Shown: positions 16,951 through 24,360, numbered from the stretch's first letter. The stretch is DNA of 53,206 bases from Pseudoalteromonas rhizosphaerae (GCF_902498845.1 NZ_CABVLM010000021.1:1-53206); one strand, 5' to 3'. A program made the numbers and translations. The notes: generated by a model not told the origin, from the letters alone.

Positions 16951-17622
16951 CTAAGCCGACTGTTTTACTTTAGCTTTAAGTGCTGCAAGCTCTTTATCCA
17001 AGGCTTCGTCTTTAACAAGCGCATCAATTTGCATTGCCGTGTCTGATTGATTAGCTGCAGCCATTTCGTATGCTTCCACTTGTGATTCAATTGACTCAAC
17101 TCGGCGCTCAATCACATCAAAACGCGACAGTGCATGTGCCACTTTATCGCTATGTAACTGCTGATTAACTCGTACTCGTGCATTTAAAACACTATGCACC
17201 TGAGTTAAGCTCTGCCGCTTTGCTTTGGCAGCACTAAGTTTGTCTTGTAAACGTTGTGCATCGTCAGCTAACTTGGCCAATGAATCGGTTAATTTAACGA
17301 GCTCAGGTTCAACAGCTGCCATATCAGCGGCTACACGCTGCTTTTCTTTTAATGCGGCTGTGGCTAAATCATCTCGGCCTTTACTAACGGCTATTTCGGC
17401 TTTTTCTTGCCATTGTGCTATGGATGTTAACTTATCACTTTGCTGGCGTTTCAATGCTTTTTCTTCACACAAAATCGCTGCAGCAGTAGTACGGCACTCA
17501 TTCAGAGCTTGTTGCATCTCGATAATAAGTAAATTAAGTAGTTTTGCTGGATCCTCTGCCTTATCAAGCACAGCGACCAAGTTTGATTGAATTAGATCAT
17601 TAACACGATTCATTAGGCCCAT
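16951..17622 (-). CDS. pspA: Phage shock protein A
   Basis: PspA is an ESCRT-III-like coiled-coil protein that binds stressed inner membrane and inhibits the activator PspF. From the ATG at 17622 it has 223 residues, with CAGGAG upstream. The N-terminal amphipathic segment (MGLMNRVNDLIQSN) and AEDPAKLLNLLIIEMQ match PspA/IM30, followed by long coiled coil and a C-terminal LKAKVKQ tail as in E. coli. An in-frame extension upstream would run over the promoter and is rejected. It is the first gene of a pspA-pspC-small membrane protein operon. Confidence 0.93.
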   Translation of the reverse strand: MGLMNRVNDLIQSNLVAVLDKAEDPAKLLNLLIIEMQQALNECRTTAAAILCEEKALKRQQSDKLTSIAQWQEKAEIAVSKGRDDLATAALKEKQRVAADMAAVEPELVKLTDSLAKLADDAQRLQDKLSAAKAKRQSLTQVHSVLNARVRVNQQLHSDKVAHALSRFDVIERRVESIESQVEAYEMAAANQSDTAMQIDALVKDEALDKELAALKAKVKQSA

Positions 17623-17663
17623 GATTTTCTCCTGTTGATTATGGGGGATTACACCAAGGAGAT

Positions 17664-17679
17664 TCCAAGACTTATGCCA
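17664..17679 (-). promoter_or_regulatory. Sigma-54 (RpoN) type promoter of the psp operon
   Basis: The minus strand reads TGGCATAAGTCTTGGA, against the consensus TGGCACGN4TTGCA. The -24 and -12 elements have correct spacing and only small deviations. It lies about 42 bp before the pspA start, leaving a leader of about 30 nt. Sigma-54 control by PspF is the known mode for psp operons. No pspF gene is adjacent here. Confidence 0.72.
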
Positions 17680-17813
17680 TGTCGTTAAAAAAACAACTAA
17701 AACAATAAATAACAATAGGATAGAAAGATAACATCAATTTAAAAGTGACGTTTAGCTGAATTAAAATACGTTAAATTAACTAAAAAAGTAATATTTTGAC
17801 TAAATTTTAGGAT

Positions 17814-17839
17814 CAAAAAAAGCCACTAAAAAGTGGCTT
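17814..17839 (-). terminator. dusA terminator
   Basis: On the minus strand AGCCACT and AGTGGCT form a stem followed by seven T residues, 19 bp after the dusA stop. Confidence 0.85.
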
Positions 17840-17857
17840 TCAAGATTAAAATTTCAG

Positions 17858-18871
17858 CTACTCAGGCACAAAACTTAATGCTTTATCCATCACGGATAAA
17901 TCGGCTTGCTTACCATGGCCGTTTTCAGATAAATGACGTCTAAATCCTCGCGCCCCTGGTTGGCCTTGGAAAATACCCAACATATGGCGAGCTATATGCC
18001 AAAAGTTAGCGCCTTGGCGCATTTCATCTTCAATATAACCATACATTGAACGCACCACGTCATGACGCGATAATGTACACGCAGTATCACCGTAAATTTT
18101 CTCGTCCACTTCACTTAATATAAATGGATTACTATACGCTTCACGACCGATCATAACGCCATCAAGATGCGCTAAATGAGCAAGACTATCAGCGATGGTA
18201 TTAACCCCACCATTTAAGCTTAAATCAAGCTGTGGGTAATCTTTCTTCAGTTGATAAACACGCGGATAATCAAGTGGTGGAACTTCACGGTTTTCTTTCG
18301 GGCTTAATCCCTTTAGCCATGCTTTACGGGCGTGAATAATAAAGTCATCACAGCCAACCTTATGACTCGCTTCGATCAGCGCACATAAAAACTCATATGA
18401 ATCCTGCTCATCAATACCAATGCGTGTTTTCACCGTAACAGGAATAGTAACCTCCGCCTTCATTGCTGCAATACAATCAGCAACAAGCTGCGGCTCGCCC
18501 ATTAAACACGCACCAAAGCGGCCATTTTGCACTCGATCCGAAGGGCAACCAACATTTAGGTTTACTTCATCATAACCACGTTCAGCAGCCAGTTTTGCAC
18601 ACTTTGCCAAAGCTTCAGGATCAGAGCCACCTAATTGCAAAGCAACGGGGTTTTCATGTGTATTAAAGTGTAGATAATCACCACGCCCAAATAAAATTGC
18701 ACCGGTTGTTACCATTTCGGTGTAAAGCACCGCATGCTTGGTCATTTTACGATGAAAAGTACGGCAATGGCGGTCTGTCCAATCGAGCATGGGGGCAACG
18801 GACATTCTACGAAAGCTTGTTTTTACTGGTTCCCCAGTCATTACAACACCTCCAAGGGTTTCTTCATTCAT
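17858..18871 (-). CDS. dusA: tRNA-dihydrouridine(20/20a) synthase DusA
   Basis: DusA is a flavin enzyme that reduces uridines 20/20a in the tRNA D-loop. The 337-residue sequence has RRMSVAPMLDWTDRHCRTFHR, YTEMVTTGAIL and NLNVGCPSDRVQ with catalytic Cys109. The DusA-type segment FIIHARKAWLKGLSPKENREVPPLDY and the C-terminal REAYSNP motif follow. The first ATG (18871) has GGAG upstream. An internal ATG eleven codons in would also fit family length. The DNA directly upstream is repetitive and precedes the deaminase island. In other bacteria dusA is a known integration target, but no integrase is visible here. Confidence 0.95.
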   Translation of the reverse strand: MNEETLGGVVMTGEPVKTSFRRMSVAPMLDWTDRHCRTFHRKMTKHAVLYTEMVTTGAILFGRGDYLHFNTHENPVALQLGGSDPEALAKCAKLAAERGYDEVNLNVGCPSDRVQNGRFGACLMGEPQLVADCIAAMKAEVTIPVTVKTRIGIDEQDSYEFLCALIEASHKVGCDDFIIHARKAWLKGLSPKENREVPPLDYPRVYQLKKDYPQLDLSLNGGVNTIADSLAHLAHLDGVMIGREAYSNPFILSEVDEKIYGDTACTLSRHDVVRSMYGYIEDEMRQGANFWHIARHMLGIFQGQPGARGFRRHLSENGHGKQADLSVMDKALSFVPE

Positions 18872-18885
18872 AAAATTACTGCTCC

Positions 18886-18932
18886 GAGTTGCTTTGAATT
18901 GCTTTGAATTGCCCTGAATTGCCTTGAATTAC
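18886..18932. repeat. 10-bp tandem repeat upstream of dusA
   Basis: About four and a half imperfect copies of a ten-base unit (GAATTGCTTT and variants GAATTGCCCT, GAATTGCCTT) run in tandem just upstream of dusA. A segment with two CCCCCT motifs follows at 18932-18961. Confidence 0.8.
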
Positions 18933-18961
18933 CTATACGGTCCCCCTATAGGCCCCCTAGC
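18932..18961. repeat. Left boundary-like sequence of the deaminase island
   Basis: The segment CCTATACGGTCCCCCTATAG resembles CCTATAGTCCCCCTCATAG at 21131-21149. The pair brackets the deaminase gene, its promoter and the small ORF. A lone TCCCCCT also occurs at 21105-21111. They may be remnants of an insertion, but the match is imperfect. Confidence 0.35.
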
Positions 18962-19123
18962 AGAGTAGGACAGATCAATAACTTATATAAATATGCGAGT
19001 TGATAATTAAGCGAGGGATTATACACAAACAAGTTTGAAAAATGTATTTATCCAACTTTTAAATAGTGAATGTGATATTTTGTTATGTAATTAAAAGAAT
19101 ATAATCTTGAACTTCATCAAAAT

Positions 19124-19148
19124 AAAAAACCCGCTAGTCACGGGTTTT
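19124..19148 (-). terminator. Terminator of the deaminase gene
   Basis: On the minus strand AACCCGTGACTAGCGGGTT followed by TTTTATTTT forms a stem-loop with a T run, just after the deaminase stop codon. Confidence 0.8.
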
Positions 19149-19167
19149 AAATTGAGTTCAATTGAAG

Positions 19168-20709
19168 CTACTCAAACGGTTGATCTGGTAAAGAGTTATT
19201 CAATAGTTGCACTATCTTTAGCTCATACTCGCCATAACTATCTAAGTGTTGAAAATCAACATGCCCAGAACCGTTAACAAAGTAACCAATTACTTCCCCT
19301 GAGCCATTTTTTCTTTTTTGATTATATCCAAAAAATTTAGAATACCTTAAAGGCGAAACACCTTCAAAATTCTCAATTAGTACCTTAGTCTCTGCTGTTT
19401 GATTATCAGGGTGATAAATCGCATCTCCATGGAGCTGAGTAGCCAAACTTTTTTCATATGGCTCAATATAAACAACTCTTTTTATTCCCGCAGCGACTAT
19501 ATGCCTAGCACAGACATGGCACGGATAAGTAGTACAGTACAATGTTTTCCCAACCGTACTACTATTGGCATTACGTGCAAGAGCTGTAATTGCATCCATT
19601 TCTGCATGTATTGCTCTTGAGTATTCAATTAATGATTTAGCTTTTGATTCTTCTAGTATCTGTTGAGCAATTTGAGATGCTCCCGGTATATTTTTTGACT
19701 CTAAAATACTTTCAATCTCACTTTTTAATAATGATTTATGCTTATCATTGTAACACTTACTTCCGTGATTAAAGCATCGTTTATCATAATCGCTCTCTGC
19801 ATTATATAGCCCTCCACCAAATTTAGGTACGTCATTACATCCAGTAGAAAGAATATTCCCATCATCATCAGAAATAGATGCTCCAACCTGTCTTGAGAGA
19901 CATGCAGATTTTAAAGATGCTGAAAAAGCACTATAAATACCGACTTCATCTTTGGTAGGGGTAATATGATTTGTCCCATGAATCAACTTTATAAATCTAA
20001 CAACTGATTCACCCGTAGCCTGAGAGCTATCGATATTTCTAATAAAATAATCAGATTTATGGAGTGATTTTTCAACATGCTGCCCATAACTTTCAACAGC
20101 TTTCCTATCACGATCAATTAAAATACCAGCTTCGGTATCAGTCATTTGCTCTTCTTTTAGGTTTGCGCGTCTTTCATTTTCAGTTCTTAGCATTCCCAAT
20201 AAGTAGAAATTATTACGATAAGTTTCTTTTAAAAGAGAGATTTCATCTGGATGTTTTAATTGGTCAATTATATATGCTGCTTTTTTAGTGACTTTTATAA
20301 CACCGTCAGTTCCTTCGTCCCCAAAGTTAGCCTCTCTTAAAATTGTAATTTGTCTAATAGCCATTTCGGCGAGAATGCTTGCACGATGCTTATTTCTCAA
20401 CTCATCACCTGAGTCCTGCAATGCTTTATAACGCTCAAAACCTTTTAATTTTTTTAATTCTTCAGCATTACTCTGTTGCGATATAATAAGCTCACTTAAA
20501 CGTATATGCTCAACATGATATCCAAACTCTATTAATTTATTTTCTAAAGTTGACTTTAACCCACGAATACCAGAACCTACAGTTCCACAAAGCCCTATAA
20601 TGAGCTCCTCAGATCTTCGATTCTGAATGGTGACTAACGGGGTTTCTTGATTCTTATGTGCGTTATTAGATTGAGGTAGTTCTGTGATTTTTTGGACGGG
20701 TTGAGCCAT
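19168..20709 (-). CDS. avcD: AvcD/DcdV-type anti-phage deoxycytidylate deaminase with P-loop domain
   Basis: This 513-residue two-domain protein matches the AvcD/DcdV family, known from Vibrio cholerae and others to deaminate dCTP/dCMP during phage infection and starve phage replication. The N-terminal part has a P-loop-like sequence GLCGTVGSGIRGLKSTL (39-55), part of the kinase-like domain. The C-terminal deaminase has the zinc motifs H368-A-E370 and P396-C397-x2-C400. A second Cys/His-rich stretch (CFNHGSKC, 312-319) lies before them. It is preceded by a promoter, a 54-codon ORF and a hairpin over its ribosome site, and followed by its own terminator. Codon use looks more AT-rich than in dusA. 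Activity is inferred from family. Confidence 0.88.
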   Translation of the reverse strand: MAQPVQKITELPQSNNAHKNQETPLVTIQNRRSEELIIGLCGTVGSGIRGLKSTLENKLIEFGYHVEHIRLSELIISQQSNAEELKKLKGFERYKALQDSGDELRNKHRASILAEMAIRQITILREANFGDEGTDGVIKVTKKAAYIIDQLKHPDEISLLKETYRNNFYLLGMLRTENERRANLKEEQMTDTEAGILIDRDRKAVESYGQHVEKSLHKSDYFIRNIDSSQATGESVVRFIKLIHGTNHITPTKDEVGIYSAFSASLKSACLSRQVGASISDDDGNILSTGCNDVPKFGGGLYNAESDYDKRCFNHGSKCYNDKHKSLLKSEIESILESKNIPGASQIAQQILEESKAKSLIEYSRAIHAEMDAITALARNANSSTVGKTLYCTTYPCHVCARHIVAAGIKRVVYIEPYEKSLATQLHGDAIYHPDNQTAETKVLIENFEGVSPLRYSKFFGYNQKRKNGSGEVIGYFVNGSGHVDFQHLDSYGEYELKIVQLLNNSLPDQPFE

Positions 20710-20715
20710 GGTAAC

Positions 20716-20741
20716 ATCCTGTTTAATTATATTAACAGGAT
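20716..20741 (-). promoter_or_regulatory. Hairpin sequestering the avcD ribosome-binding site
   Basis: In the minus-strand RNA, 20741-20731 pairs with 20727-20716: an 8-bp stem with ATCCTGTT against AACAGGAT, one bulged base, then 3 bp and a 3-nt loop. The AGGA Shine-Dalgarno (20720-20717) lies inside the right arm, seven bases before the avcD ATG. Folding would block ribosome access. A ribosome ending translation of the upstream ORF at 20760 would come close to the base of the stem. Confidence 0.6.
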
Positions 20742-20744
20742 ATC

Positions 20745-20968
20745 AATACTATAAAATTATTACCAACTCAAGTTATTAGCAGCTTTATACACTCTTTCTT
20801 TTGCTTCTTTTTTTCTTTTTTTATCACGAGCAGAAATAAAACATTCAACTTTAGGGTTATTCGAAATGTTTAATTTAATTATTTCATTTCCTACGTTAAC
20901 TTCCACTAAATTATTGTTTTTCATTTACTTTCCTAGATAACGAGCAAGATGAGACTAAAAATAAGAGC
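20745..20968 (-). ncRNA. Candidate AvcI-like regulatory RNA locus upstream of avcD
   Basis: In Vibrio cholerae an RNA (AvcI, also called DifV) encoded just 5' of avcD keeps the deaminase inactive until transcription shutdown. Here the corresponding position holds a transcript predicted to start near 20968 from the promoter at 20975-21003 and to run toward avcD. I cannot align it to known AvcI sequences, and the 3' boundary is a guess. The same RNA carries a 54-codon ORF. Confidence 0.4.
20760..20924 (-). CDS. Small 54-aa ORF upstream of avcD
   Basis: The ATG at 20924 is preceded by AGGAAAG at good spacing and the frame closes at 20760, 50 bp before the avcD start. The product begins MKNNNLVEVNVGNEIIKLNI, continues with NNPKVECFIS, and has a strongly basic patch ARDKKRKKEAKER before ending NNLSW. 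There is no signal peptide. It belongs to no family I recognise. It may be a real small protein such as an antitoxin-like partner, a leader ORF controlling avcD translation, or an incidental frame inside an AvcI-like RNA. Confidence 0.5.
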   Translation of the reverse strand: MKNNNLVEVNVGNEIIKLNISNNPKVECFISARDKKRKKEAKERVYKAANNLSW

Positions 20969-20974
20969 GCGCGG

Positions 20975-21003
20975 ATTCTACCCCCTCTTACTTAAATAAA
21001 CAA
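20975..21003 (-). promoter_or_regulatory. Sigma-70 promoter of the small ORF / avcD transcript
   Basis: On the minus strand TTGTTT (21003-20998) and TAGAAT (20980-20975) are separated by exactly 17 bp. Transcription would start near 20968 in a GC-rich stretch and leave about 45 nt before the 54-codon ORF. Confidence 0.65.
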
Positions 21004-21130
21004 CCTTTTATTCCTTTAAAACATTTTTAGCACAGCTACACTAAAAGATAAACAACTTATAAAAAATAAATCAATATTTAAGTAACATTTAGTAAAGTAT
21101 TAAGTCCCCCTCCAAATTAAACAGCGGCAT

Positions 21131-21150
21131 CCTATAGTCCCCCTCATAGC
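21131..21150. repeat. Right boundary-like sequence of the deaminase island
   Basis: CCTATAGTCCCCCTCATAGC resembles the segment at 18932-18951 in the same orientation. Together they bracket about 2.2 kb of AT-rich sequence containing the avcD locus. Confidence 0.35.
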
Positions 21151-21395
21151 AATAAACTTCACTATTTTATTGAATATCTATCCAATCAAACATAGGTGCC
21201 ACAGAAAAACGTCTATTCAAAGTAAAATCCTCAGATGATATATAAGTATAAGGGTTATTCCCTCATTGGAAGGCGCTATATTTTACACAAATCAAAGCCG
21301 AGCTTCAATCGTAAGCAAGTTGTTGTTTGTCGGTAGCAGAGATTGAGTTGTTTAACGCAGCAACAAAAATGTATGCTGCGCTTTAGATAATATAC

Positions 21396-21866
21396 TTAAA
21401 ACGATTTTGTTAGATTATCAAATTGCTGGCCTTGCACTGTAATGGTGGTTTTTTCTAAGCTTATATAATCATTTTTTTGCTTGGGGTTAACCAAACGTGC
21501 TGCGACTTCAAATTTAGCAACTTTAGCTTCGCTATTTAGCTCAAGTATTTTTAAAGATGAATGAGTATCATGCTTAGCTGACTGCACATAATATTCACCA
21601 GCCCAACTGGCATCAAACACTAAATTAGGCGCATTTTTAGCGGAAGATTCAATAAACACCCCCTCTTTAATTTCGTCTCGTAATAAAGTAACGGTGTAAT
21701 GATCCCCTCCCGTATGACCGAAATATACGGTAACAGCATGATTGTCATTATGGCTAAAATCATAGTCAGTAACTTGAATAACCTTCATTTCGCTTGGAGG
21801 CGGTTCAACGCAGGCCGTTAATCCTAAAGCGAGAAAACCGCATAAAATAATCTTTTTTAATAACAT
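21396..21866 (-). CDS. Hypothetical lipoprotein
   Basis: This 156-residue protein has a lipoprotein signal peptide (MLLKKIILCGFLALGLTAC) with lipobox LTAC and acylated Cys at about 19, then VEPPPSEMKV. The mature part looks beta-rich (HAVTVYFGHTGGDHYTVTL). No family is recognised. It stands alone between the deaminase island and marC. Membrane anchoring is inferred from the lipobox. Confidence 0.75.
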   Translation of the reverse strand: MLLKKIILCGFLALGLTACVEPPPSEMKVIQVTDYDFSHNDNHAVTVYFGHTGGDHYTVTLLRDEIKEGVFIESSAKNAPNLVFDASWAGEYYVQSAKHDTHSSLKILELNSEAKVAKFEVAARLVNPKQKNDYISLEKTTITVQGQQFDNLTKSF

Positions 21867-21970
21867 TTTTCATTCCTTAAACTTTATTACGTTATATTTA
21901 ATCTAGATAATTCTAAGCAATAATTCAAAATTTTATATGACAATAGTTATTTAGCAGCGCTACACAGCCT

Positions 21971-22591
21971 TTATATGAATACTTGTAAGCCAAAATAATG
22001 GGCTATCCCGTCGAGTATATTTGTCACGGCAACTGATGAAAGGATCAAACCCATGATCCGGCTAACGATACTCGCACCGCTATCACCAATTAATTTGTGA
22101 ACATGGGTTGCCAACAGTAACAGCACAAGTACCACAGTAAGAACAGCTAACATCATTGATGAAGTAATTAACTGCTCAACCCACGTGTATTCAGTATTAC
22201 GAGTCATCAAAACAGCGCCAAGCATCGCGCCTGGACTGGCAATTGATGGAATAGCTAAAGGGAAAATGGCCGTTTCAGTGCTATCACGTACACTTTTAAT
22301 TTCCATTTCAGGTTTGCTTTCACCAAAAATCATCGACAAAGCAAACAGCAATAACACGATACCACCTGCGATTTGAAACGCTGACAAGGGGATATTTATA
22401 GCATTTAAAAGCAGCTCCCCAGCGACAACAAAAAACAATAATACCCCAGCAGACACCAGAACAGCTTTCAACGCGACTTTACGTTTGAATTTGTCACTAT
22501 CACCGCGTGTTAAGGCTATAAAAACAGGCACAGTACCGATTGGATCGATCACCGCAAAAAAGAAAATAAATACCGCTAATAATTCATTCAT
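21971..22591 (-). CDS. MarC family (UPF0056) inner-membrane protein
   Basis: This has 206 residues with about six membrane spans. The N-terminus MNELLAVFIFFFAVIDPIGTVPVFIALTRG and the central PLAIPSIASPGAMLGAVLMT motif are diagnostic of MarC. The family is not truly tied to multiple antibiotic resistance despite its name, and some relatives (YhcE/SnatA) carry amino acids. The start has AGGAAGG upstream. It is divergent from zur. Confidence 0.88.
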   Translation of the reverse strand: MNELLAVFIFFFAVIDPIGTVPVFIALTRGDSDKFKRKVALKAVLVSAGVLLFFVVAGELLLNAINIPLSAFQIAGGIVLLLFALSMIFGESKPEMEIKSVRDSTETAIFPLAIPSIASPGAMLGAVLMTRNTEYTWVEQLITSSMMLAVLTVVLVLLLLATHVHKLIGDSGASIVSRIMGLILSSVAVTNILDGIAHYFGLQVFI

Positions 22592-22684
22592 TGTTAGCCT
22601 TCCTAGAATAAAACTGTCTAATAAAAACGCTGCAACTACAATACAGTATGTTAGTATAACACGGTAGCGTAAGGATAAGAGAAG

Positions 22685-23119
22685 ATGAAAATAGAATCAC
22701 TCGTTAGTAAAGCCAAACAAGTGTGTGACAATCGCGGTGCGCGATTCACTCCAATTCGTGAAAAAGTATTTCGCCTATTAGCAAGTGCGCAAGGCGGAGT
22801 GGGCGCTTATGATTTATTAGAGCAACTAAAACTCACTGAATCAGGAGCAAAACCAGCCACAATTTACCGTGCCTTAGACTTTTTAGCTGAATTAGGTTTT
22901 ATTCACAAAATTGAAAGTACTAACGCATTTATGTTGTGTCATCATTTTGATCATATCCACCCTGTACAACTGTTGATATGCGACAGTTGTGGTTTTGTCA
23001 AAGAGCTGCACTCTAGCGTGATTTCGCATGAACTTAATAGTCTTGCTGCTGAGAGTGGTTTCGTCGTATCGGGGCAAACTATTGAAGCCCATGGTAGATG
23101 TGGGAATTGTAAAGAATAA
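22685..23119 (+). CDS. zur: Zinc uptake regulator Zur (Fur family)
   Basis: Zur represses zinc-uptake genes when zinc is plentiful. The 144-residue protein has a winged-helix N-terminus (RFTPIREKVFRLLASAQGG, AYDLLEQL) and the Zur-like segment AKPATIYRALDFLAELGFIHKIESTNAFMLC. Metal-binding features include HHFDH and the two Cys pairs ICDSC and GRCGNC. It lacks the His-rich tail of the E. coli protein. A strong ribosome site (AAGGATAAGAGAAG) precedes the ATG. A small palindrome GTTAGTATAAC lies 30 bp upstream. Confidence 0.93.
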   Translation: MKIESLVSKAKQVCDNRGARFTPIREKVFRLLASAQGGVGAYDLLEQLKLTESGAKPATIYRALDFLAELGFIHKIESTNAFMLCHHFDHIHPVQLLICDSCGFVKELHSSVISHELNSLAAESGFVVSGQTIEAHGRCGNCKE

Positions 23120-23199
23120 TTAAGTGCAGAGCTAAAATAACTCACTACACTTTAACGTATAACCGCAGTTAAACTGCTAAATTCGAGGGATAAACAACA

Positions 23200-23667
23200 A
23201 TGAATGTAGAGTTCATCAATCCTTTTTTATCATCTTTATTAAATGTGCTCAGCACAATGGCGCAAACCGAACTAAAACCGGGTAAGCCGAAAATAAAAAA
23301 AGATGAAGTTGCCTGTGGCGACGTTTCGGGATTAATTGGCATGGTAGGACCACAAACTAAAGGTTCATTTTCGATCACTTTTGATGAGAGCCTTGCCTTG
23401 ACTATTATGGAAAGAATGCTAGGTGAACGCCCTGATTCGATCAATGAAGAAGTAACCGATATGGTTGGTGAAATTACCAATATGGTCACTGGTGGGGCAA
23501 AAAATCTACTTGGTGAAAAAGGCTATGACTTTAATATGGCTACACCAATCGTTGTGTCTGGTAAAGGCCATACCATAACTCATAAAAGTGAAGGGGCAAA
23601 AATATTAATCCCATTTACCTCTGATGCCGGTAATGCCAATATTGAAGTTAGTTTCGATAAAATATGA
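23200..23667 (+). CDS. cheX: Chemotaxis protein CheX-like (CheY-P phosphatase family)
   Basis: This 155-residue protein belongs to the CheC/CheX/FliY phosphatase family, which dephosphorylates CheY-P. The active-site helix has the E-x2-N signature at E91 and N94 in MVGEITNMVTGGAKNLL. The N-terminus MNVEFINPFLSSLLNVLSTM is typical of CheX. There is only one such helix, as in CheX and unlike CheC. No other chemotaxis genes are near. Its stop overlaps the yjbQ start by 4 bp (ATGA), so the two are translationally coupled. Confidence 0.88.
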   Translation: MNVEFINPFLSSLLNVLSTMAQTELKPGKPKIKKDEVACGDVSGLIGMVGPQTKGSFSITFDESLALTIMERMLGERPDSINEEVTDMVGEITNMVTGGAKNLLGEKGYDFNMATPIVVSGKGHTITHKSEGAKILIPFTSDAGNANIEVSFDKI

Positions 23668-24089
23668 GCTGGTTGCAAAAACAACTACTTTTAAAGCCTC
23701 GCTCTCGAGGCTTTCATATTATTGATAGCGAAATACTCAGCCAACTCCCTGAGATTTCCGATTACCAAATTGGCTTATTACACCTTTTTATACAGCATAC
23801 TTCAGCCAGCTTAACGATTAATGAAAATGCCGATCCGACAGTACGTATGGATATGGAAAGTCACTTCAATAAATTTGTTCCCGAGCGCCAACCTTATTAT
23901 CGTCATGATTACGAAGGTGATGATGATATGCCTGCGCATATAAAAACGAGTACCTTAGGCTGCGAACTAACGATTCCAATTAGCCAAGGACGTTTACAGC
24001 TTGGTACATGGCAAGGGATCTACTTAGGCGAACATCGTGATCATGGCGGCGCAAGACGTATTATTGCAACGCTGCAAGGGCAAGTTTAA
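23664..24089 (+). CDS. yjbQ: YjbQ family protein (UPF0047)
   Basis: This has 141 residues. The core FIQHTSASLTINENADPTVRMDME and the C-terminal GTWQGIYLGEHRDHGGARRI are signatures of YjbQ/UPF0047. Some members show weak thiamine-phosphate synthase activity and are named secondary thiamine-phosphate synthase; the true role is unsettled. The His residues in QHTSAS and EHRDHGG are probable metal ligands. It overlaps cheX by 4 bp. Confidence 0.9.
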   Translation: MSWLQKQLLLKPRSRGFHIIDSEILSQLPEISDYQIGLLHLFIQHTSASLTINENADPTVRMDMESHFNKFVPERQPYYRHDYEGDDDMPAHIKTSTLGCELTIPISQGRLQLGTWQGIYLGEHRDHGGARRIIATLQGQV

Positions 24090-24194
24090 ATAAAACTATT
24101 TAATTTAAATTGAAGTACCAAATAAATTGGATATGTGCTTTAAGCAATAACTGCTTGTCAATCAAATTTGGGTGGGTATTCATTTTTAAGAGAT

Positions 24195-24245
24195 TGGAGC
24201 GGTACACGAGGCTCGAACTGCTTATGATTTAGTGCGACCTTGGCA
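24195..24245 (-). pseudogene. Broken tRNA-Gly 3' half
   Basis: On the minus strand this reads from the anticodon region (TGCCAAGGTCG) to CCA. The T-arm 3' side and acceptor match the intact tRNA-Gly exactly (TTCGAGCCTCGTGTACCGCTCCA), but the variable loop and 5' side of the T stem are replaced and the 5' half of the tRNA is missing. It lies directly downstream of the last intact copy and cannot fold as a tRNA. Confidence 0.8.
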
Positions 24246-24273
24246 TATTTTATTTTAGATTGCTTAAAGAGAT

Positions 24274-24349
24274 TGGAGCGGTACACGAGGCTCGAACTCG
24301 TGACCTCGACCTTGGCAAGGTCGCGCTCTACCAACTGAGCTAGTACCGC
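24274..24349 (-). tRNA. tRNA-Gly (GCC), copy 3 in transcript order
   Basis: This is a 76-nt tRNA with a CCA end encoded. The minus strand begins GCGGTACTAGCTCAGTTGG and has an anticodon loop TTGCCAA on a CGACC/GGTCG stem, giving anticodon GCC. The acceptor stem is GCGGTAC/GTACCGC, one compensated pair different from the other two copies. Confidence 0.96.
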
Positions 24350-24360
24350 ATTATAACTTT

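Larger units (their letters stand above)
20925..21395. other. 471-bp intergenic stretch at the edge of the deaminase island
   Basis: I see no gene here. It contains the minus-strand promoter at 20975-21003, two TCCCCCT motifs (21105-21111 and within 21131-21150), and a stem-loop CGCAGC/GCTGCG at 21355-21380 without a clear T run that may end the lipoprotein transcript. Confidence 0.6.

Noticed and set aside
20998..21150. A phage or integrase gene beside the deaminase island
   Set aside because: I read both strands and found no open frame of useful length or recombinase motif; only repeats and the promoter are present.
22649..22661. TGTTAGTATAACA as a Zur box controlling zur
   Set aside because: The half-sites resemble a Zur box but the spacing is 3 bp and not 5, so I do not call an operator.
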